DNA of 64,000 nucleotides, from contig BCHU01000003.1 of NCBI GenBank assembly GCA_001599715.1, forward strand, positions 1,905,236 through 1,969,235, written 5' to 3'. A program made the translations under genes and the position numbers. This document shows, one piece after another, positions 60,004-64,000 of the stretch. Under the pieces are notes generated by a model that made no database searches, was not told where the DNA came from, and worked only from the letters and a program-made list of their open reading frames with translations. Origin of the DNA: Phaeotremella fagi. Lineage: Eukaryota; Basidiomycota; Tremellomycetes; Tremellales; Phaeotremellaceae. Positions within the stretch are counted from its first letter, which is position 1, and each line of letters begins with the position of its first letter.

Positions 60004-61978
60004 CTAGATCCTATGAGTAGCCAATGCTCCAATCTTCAAACCTGAGGCTTCGACGTTGGTGGTCGTGGACTTGAATTTACGAGCAGGAATTCCTCGATTG
60101 TACAGATCGTCAAGCTCTACATAGGTTCGGCCAGTGGTCTGTTGTTCAGGTGTCAGTTATTATTCAATTCCAACGATCCCACGTAACCTACCTCTGGGTA
60201 GAAGAAATATATCATGACGATAGTGGGCACCAGGAACCCTGCGAAAACGTATGCAGCTTTGACTCCCATGTTTGCGGCGGTTGGAGAAATCATGTATGGT
60301 ACCGACCATGAAAAGATGACACTGATTGAGTTCAGCGGTAACCAATTGTACCACTCACTTGATAACCAAGTAACCTCCCATTGCCACTGCCGTAGTCTTT
60401 GCACGAAGCCTTGGGGTTGATGTCTCACCAGCGGAGACGAATCCAACTGGTGCACTGGAGAGGGCATACGCGATGACCCATAGAAGCAACATGGCTAGAG
60501 CTGCTTTACCTGACGCATCGGAAGTCACACTGCCGGATGCACCAAAACCAACATTGAGTAGACACATGGCAATGCAGCCACCGAGTAGAAGAGGACGACG
60601 ACCGACAGTTTCGACTAATCCCATGGCGACGATGATGAAGAAAAGTAAAAGGGTGAAGCTAAACAGTGTTAGAGTTGACTGGGATCGGAGTGACATTACG
60701 TACACAATTACAGTGACCAAAAATGGGTTTTGAAGACCAGCAACAGCAAACTTTGGATATCAGCTGAATGTATATAGACATACTCACAAAGTAGGTCGAG
60801 TAACTAAACACAATCGGTGTACCACTCAGTGGTTGTGAGCAGATTCCGATTGTCCCTGCAATCGTTCGGCGTAGATTGGATCCTTTGAACAATTCCAACC
60901 AACTGGAGCTGCCAAGAGATCTAGCCGCTTGTTCCGCATAATCCATTTGTTCTTTGACAACACGATACTCGTGATCCTGGGTAGTGTTCAGTTATACTTC
61001 TAACGGGGTTTACTCACCACGTCGTAATCAGAAGCAGTGTCATAAAGACGAAGCATACACTTTTTGGCAGCAGTTTCGTTTCCTTTTCTGATATGATAGA
61101 TGTGTGATTCAGGCAAGAAGGGAAGCATCAAACAAAAGACCTAAGGAATCAGAATCGATCACACGGTAGACATACCCCTGTGAAGATATACTCTGACGCA
61201 ATCAGTCGTTTCCAGCTGTAAGGGTCAGAGGATTGAACAATCTGACTAGCGATAGAGCCGACAAGCTGTCCACCTGCGAGGAATAGTTGATAGGCGGCAA
61301 TACAAGAACCTCGAAGCTGGAAAGGAGCGATCTCAGAGACGTAGATGATGAGAACACTTTGAGCTTGACCAATAGCCAGCTTTTGAATGACCACGGCTCC
61401 CATCCAAACTTTCCAGTTTGATGAAATAATCTCGATGGTTGATCCAAGCAGAAAGGTAGCATTAAACATGTACATTGCACCCTTTCGACCGATGTAATCG
61501 GAGATGAAACCTCCCCATAATTGGCCAAAGAGTTGAGCAACTGCTCCGAACCCTCCCCAGAAACTGATAACTTGGGCGCTGATCGTTGGAACCCCATCAA
61601 GGACAGTGTCGGCCATTGTCTGAACGAAACCTTCCAGAGGGACGACGTTTCCAGGGAGCTAACGGGTAAACGGTGTGTTTGGGCGTGTACTTACTTGTTG
61701 TTGAAACTGTTCTGTTAGGTCACAATATGGTTAAGCACTCACTCCATCGTTTAGAGCTGCCCAGCTGGCGAAGGACACAAATATCAAACACCTCCAGAAC
61801 TGCTTTACAGCATCAAGACGCGTGAGAGCTGTTGGTCAGGAAGGCGTTTACATCACAACTCACAAGCAAATTTTGTTTCCAACACAACGTTATTTGGATC
61901 TTTGGCGTTTTCAATCTCGGTGATGTTCATCTTGTCATCGAATGTGGGGACCACTGGGGTTTCAATTTCGTGTTGCAT
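60004..61978 (-). CDS. MFS sugar porter, alpha-glucoside-permease-like
   Basis: Start MQHEIETPVVPTFDDKMNIT at 61978. Sugar-porter features: FWGGFGAVAQLFGQLWGGFI, SDYIGRKGAMYMFNATFLLG, IVIQKL-type helix AVVIQKLAIGQAQSVLIIYV, SEIAPFQLRGSCIAAYQLFL, the loop LPESHIYHIRKGNETAAKKC, and ETVGRRPLLLGGCIAMCLLN. The tail KKFKST-like region ends GLKIGALATHRI at 60004. SEIAPFQLRG...Y Q and the long central loop match maltose/alpha-glucoside permeases. It is presumably the uptake step of the cluster. Three CACCGA boxes lie 80-105 bases upstream of the start. Confidence 0.9.
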
Positions 61979-62055
61979 GTTGTTGTTGCGGACAAAGAGT
62001 CAAAACTAGGCCCCGCTTTTTATACCTAGCAACCCCGGACTTTGATCTGTATTTT

Positions 62056-62082
62056 CACCGAGCACCGATGGGGTTACACCGA
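62056..62082. promoter_or_regulatory. Three phased CACCGA boxes upstream of the sugar porter
   Basis: CACCGA begins at 62056, 62063 and 62077: spacings of 7 and 14 bases, so all three fall on one 7-bp register. They lie 78-104 bases upstream of the porter ATG (61978). Confidence 0.65.
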
Positions 62083-62260
62083 TCCTCGCTGCCAAGGTCG
62101 TTGTTTATCGCTCTTTTAACGGTTGTTCCGTTGTACCCAGACTAGGTACTAAACGTTTATGACAGTACCGCTGAATATCAGCAACAGCGTTGGCAGTCGA
62201 TTGGGATTTGCGCGACGATCCATATACCGGTACGTGACGTGCATCACAAACTCTACGTAA

Positions 62261-63540
62261 CTATGAAATCTCTTTTCCAATGAGCTCCTCCAAGGCTATC
62301 TCCTTCCCATCACTCGTAAGAAGTGCTTGAATAACAGCTAAATCCCATAAACAGTCTCGTGGTTGACCATAGTTCTCTTCTTTGACCCCACGAACGGCTC
62401 TAGCAAACATGTCGACTTCGACACCGAGGCCAAGTATGCTACTCTCCATATTCTCTGTTTCGATACCACTGTTCTCCTCTGCTGTGATTTGAACGATCCA
62501 TTTTGAGTCACGAGTCTGGATTCTGACACGACCATGGAGACATTGAATATCCATGGTGAAATCTGCTCCAGGACGTTCTCCCATAAACAACGGCTGTTGA
62601 GCTTTCGCCCAAGTTAACAATATTGTACCTGTTGGACCAGACATCCCAGAAGCGACGGGGATTTTAGAGTGATCTCGAGGCGGCGCGTTATCTCTCCATT
62701 CGTACGGTTGAATGTACTGTTCTGGAAGCGCGATCGCCATGACCGTGTCGTGAGGAGCAAGATGAATGCGATGTAACGTCGCTGAACTGAGGATCCGAGA
62801 GGGTGGAATGGGCAAGACTAGACGGAGTAGAGCCGTCATGTGAACACCACCATCGAGAATGAAGCCTTTGGTCAGACTAGCCCAATCTCCAACCTACCTC
62901 CTTGATACTCTGGAACGGATCTCCATTCAGTAGCATGCCATGGGGAATCTTCAATAACGCAGATTTCCTGCTGCTGTTGCCAGTAGAGTACTGGGCCCAT
63001 GGCTGAATTCTCGAGAATAGTTTTCGTCTTGCGAACAAGAGGTTCGTGTGCAAAATCTACAGCGTTAGCGGATTCATCAAGCAACTCACTTTCAGCAACC
63101 CTCCACTCCAGCCCTAGAGGTTTAAACTCTTGTTCATAGATCTTGATCAAAGTCTTGGCGGTGTCAATGTCCTTTGCAACTGGCTTCTCGCTCAGAACAT
63201 GTTTCCCCGCTCGCAAGCATTGAACAATAAGGTCTGGTTGAGATGGGATGGGGAGAACCATTATAACCGCTTGGATTGTTTTGTCTTGAAGCAAGTTTTC
63301 CAGACCCTCGTCGCCCCATTGAATACTTGGAACGACGCCATCTTTCACAGCTTGAGTTCTGATCTTTTCGACGGAATGCTGGGAGCGAGACCATAAAGTA
63401 TGTATGGTGACTTCAGACGATTTAAGCAACACTGGTAGATAGTACTGCGAGGCAAAGATGCCAGATCCTAATAATGCGATTTGCGTTGGCATCGTGGTGC
63501 TGGTTGAAAGTTTTCTCGTCGCACATCTTAAGGGCAACAT
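62261..63540 (-). CDS. Gfo/Idh/MocA oxidoreductase 3, last gene before the telomere
   Basis: Start at 63540 (MLPLRCATRKLSTSTTMP) or, more like the family, at MPTQIALLGSGIFASQYYLP (63493). Motifs: LLGSGIFASQYYLPVLL (Rossmann), LWSRSQHSVEKIR, IVQCLRAGKHVLSEKPVAKD (EKP), WRVAE joined by an intron to the central sheet (NSAMGPVLYWQQQQ, WHATEWRSVPEYQGG), then FILDGGVHMTALLRLVLPIP with the conserved DGG.H of this subfamily, and the C-terminal lobe ending LEELIGKEIS. DGGVH differs from the GSH of oxidoreductase 1, so substrates probably differ. A TCGGTG box lies about 30 bases before the upstream start. Confidence 0.9.
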
Positions 63541-63974
63541 CACGTCGCTCTTTACGTTGATTTACCGTCGGTGTAAACTTTGGTGACAAAATCAACGGGG
63601 GGTTTAGTGTAGAACCTCATAATTCGCGCGTCAAGGTCCTTTATCAACGAAAGCGAAGGCTATTCAGCGGCTTGCCAATTACTGTTCAAACCTACAAGAC
63701 ACGATGCACCTTGCATAACAACACCTTCTGATAGCTCCATCCCGCTATAGTGTATATATTAGCCTGGATCTGGCATAGTGTGCCAAACTCGGCTCTGCCT
63801 GTGATAGGCAAAGTATTCGTTGTTCCGAGAACCAAATGGTATTTACCCTCCAAGTTGAAACCATTTAATTTTTCATCTCAAAGCTTTAACAAAATGTCTG
63901 TCATCTCCCTCACAGTTTCCAAGGAGAATCCTATAACGACACAAAGTCTCTTGAATACCTTTCCCCTAATTTCG
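63541..63974. other. Gene-free segment between the last gene and the telomere
   Basis: 434 bases. ACCGTCGGT (63564-63572) contains the cluster-type TCGGTG. A TATA-like tgtatatatta lies at about 63750. No subtelomeric repeat, helicase fragment or transposon remnant is visible. Confidence 0.5.
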
Positions 63975-64000
63975 GGGGTTAGGGGGTTAGGGGGTTAGGG
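63975..64000 (+). repeat. Telomere repeat, (TTAGGGGG)n
   Basis: The window ends in a G-rich tract of TTAGGGGG units (two complete and one cut by the window edge). The orientation, G-strand running 5'->3' to the right, is that of a right chromosome end. The octamer fits the Cryptococcus-type telomere rather than the vertebrate-like TTAGGG. Confidence 0.9.

Noticed and set aside
54339..63540. The three Gfo/Idh/MocA genes as a recent local gene amplification
   Set aside because: They share only the general family motifs and differ in the catalytic region (GSHSIDQ, AHGLATHDL, DGGVH) and in intron positions, so they were not recently copied from each other.
1..64000. CRISPR arrays, insertion sequences, LTR elements, rRNA or tRNA genes
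   Set aside because: No regularly spaced repeats, transposase or reverse-transcriptase frames, long terminal repeats or structured RNA genes were found on either strand by reading; a tRNAscan/RepeatMasker run would settle small cases.

Overview
This is a 64 kb stretch of nuclear DNA from a basidiomycete yeast, most likely of the Tremellales (Cryptococcus/Kwoniella/Tremella type). Four things point there: dense intron-rich genes with mostly 33-80 nt introns (GT...AG, CTRAY-like branch sites), fungal-only families (Zn2Cys6 activators of basidiomycete type, VFA1, SHY1, STN1), a myo-inositol-transporter-like permease, and a G-rich TTAGGGGG telomere repeat in the last ~25 bases. The window therefore runs rightward off the chromosome end. 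The genus call is inference. About 36 protein genes are supported. I see no tRNA, rRNA, transposon or CRISPR array.

Layout. 0.1-7.6 kb: a DMT-type transporter, a ~1 kb tandem duplication carrying two paralogous small genes of unknown family, a membrane protein, and a cytosolic GH31 glycosidase. 8-19.5 kb: a housekeeping block (CstF-64/RNA15-like, SEC62, SHY1/SURF1, STN1, an unknown protein, GGPP synthase, VFA1, UPF3), mostly in divergent or convergent pairs with promoters of 100-200 bp. 19.7-28.4 kb: a first metabolic block (myo-inositol-transporter-like permease, short-chain dehydrogenase, FAD monooxygenase, Zn2Cys6 regulator). 29.3-34.7 kb: two unknown genes and a GAF-containing hybrid histidine kinase.

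34.75-40.35 kb: a nitrite assimilation pair, a formate/nitrite transporter divergent from a full NAD(P)H-nitrite reductase. Their shared promoter has four GATAAG sites and a perfect NirA-type CTCCGAGG. 40.7-42 kb: an S/R-rich protein with a duplicated exon-intron unit. 42.3-50.2 kb: a probable nitrogen-scavenging cluster (D-glutamate cyclase/DUF1445 protein, allantoate-type permease, Zn2Cys6 regulator, 2-oxoglutarate/Fe(II) oxygenase, RidA deaminase) whose three promoter regions share ATTCGGG/CCCGAAT, one pair as a perfect inverted repeat in front of the regulator.

50.3-63.5 kb: a DJ-1/HSP31-like protein, a DHA2-like transporter, and then a subtelomeric sugar/polyol cluster: a hexose-phosphate-epimerase-like protein, three different Gfo/Idh/MocA oxidoreductases, a XlnR-like Zn2Cys6 regulator and a sugar permease. 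Their promoters share CACCGA boxes, in two cases as 7-bp-phased direct repeats. The last gene starts only ~0.43 kb from the telomere repeats. The two clusters with shared promoter motifs are the best candidates for undescribed systems here.
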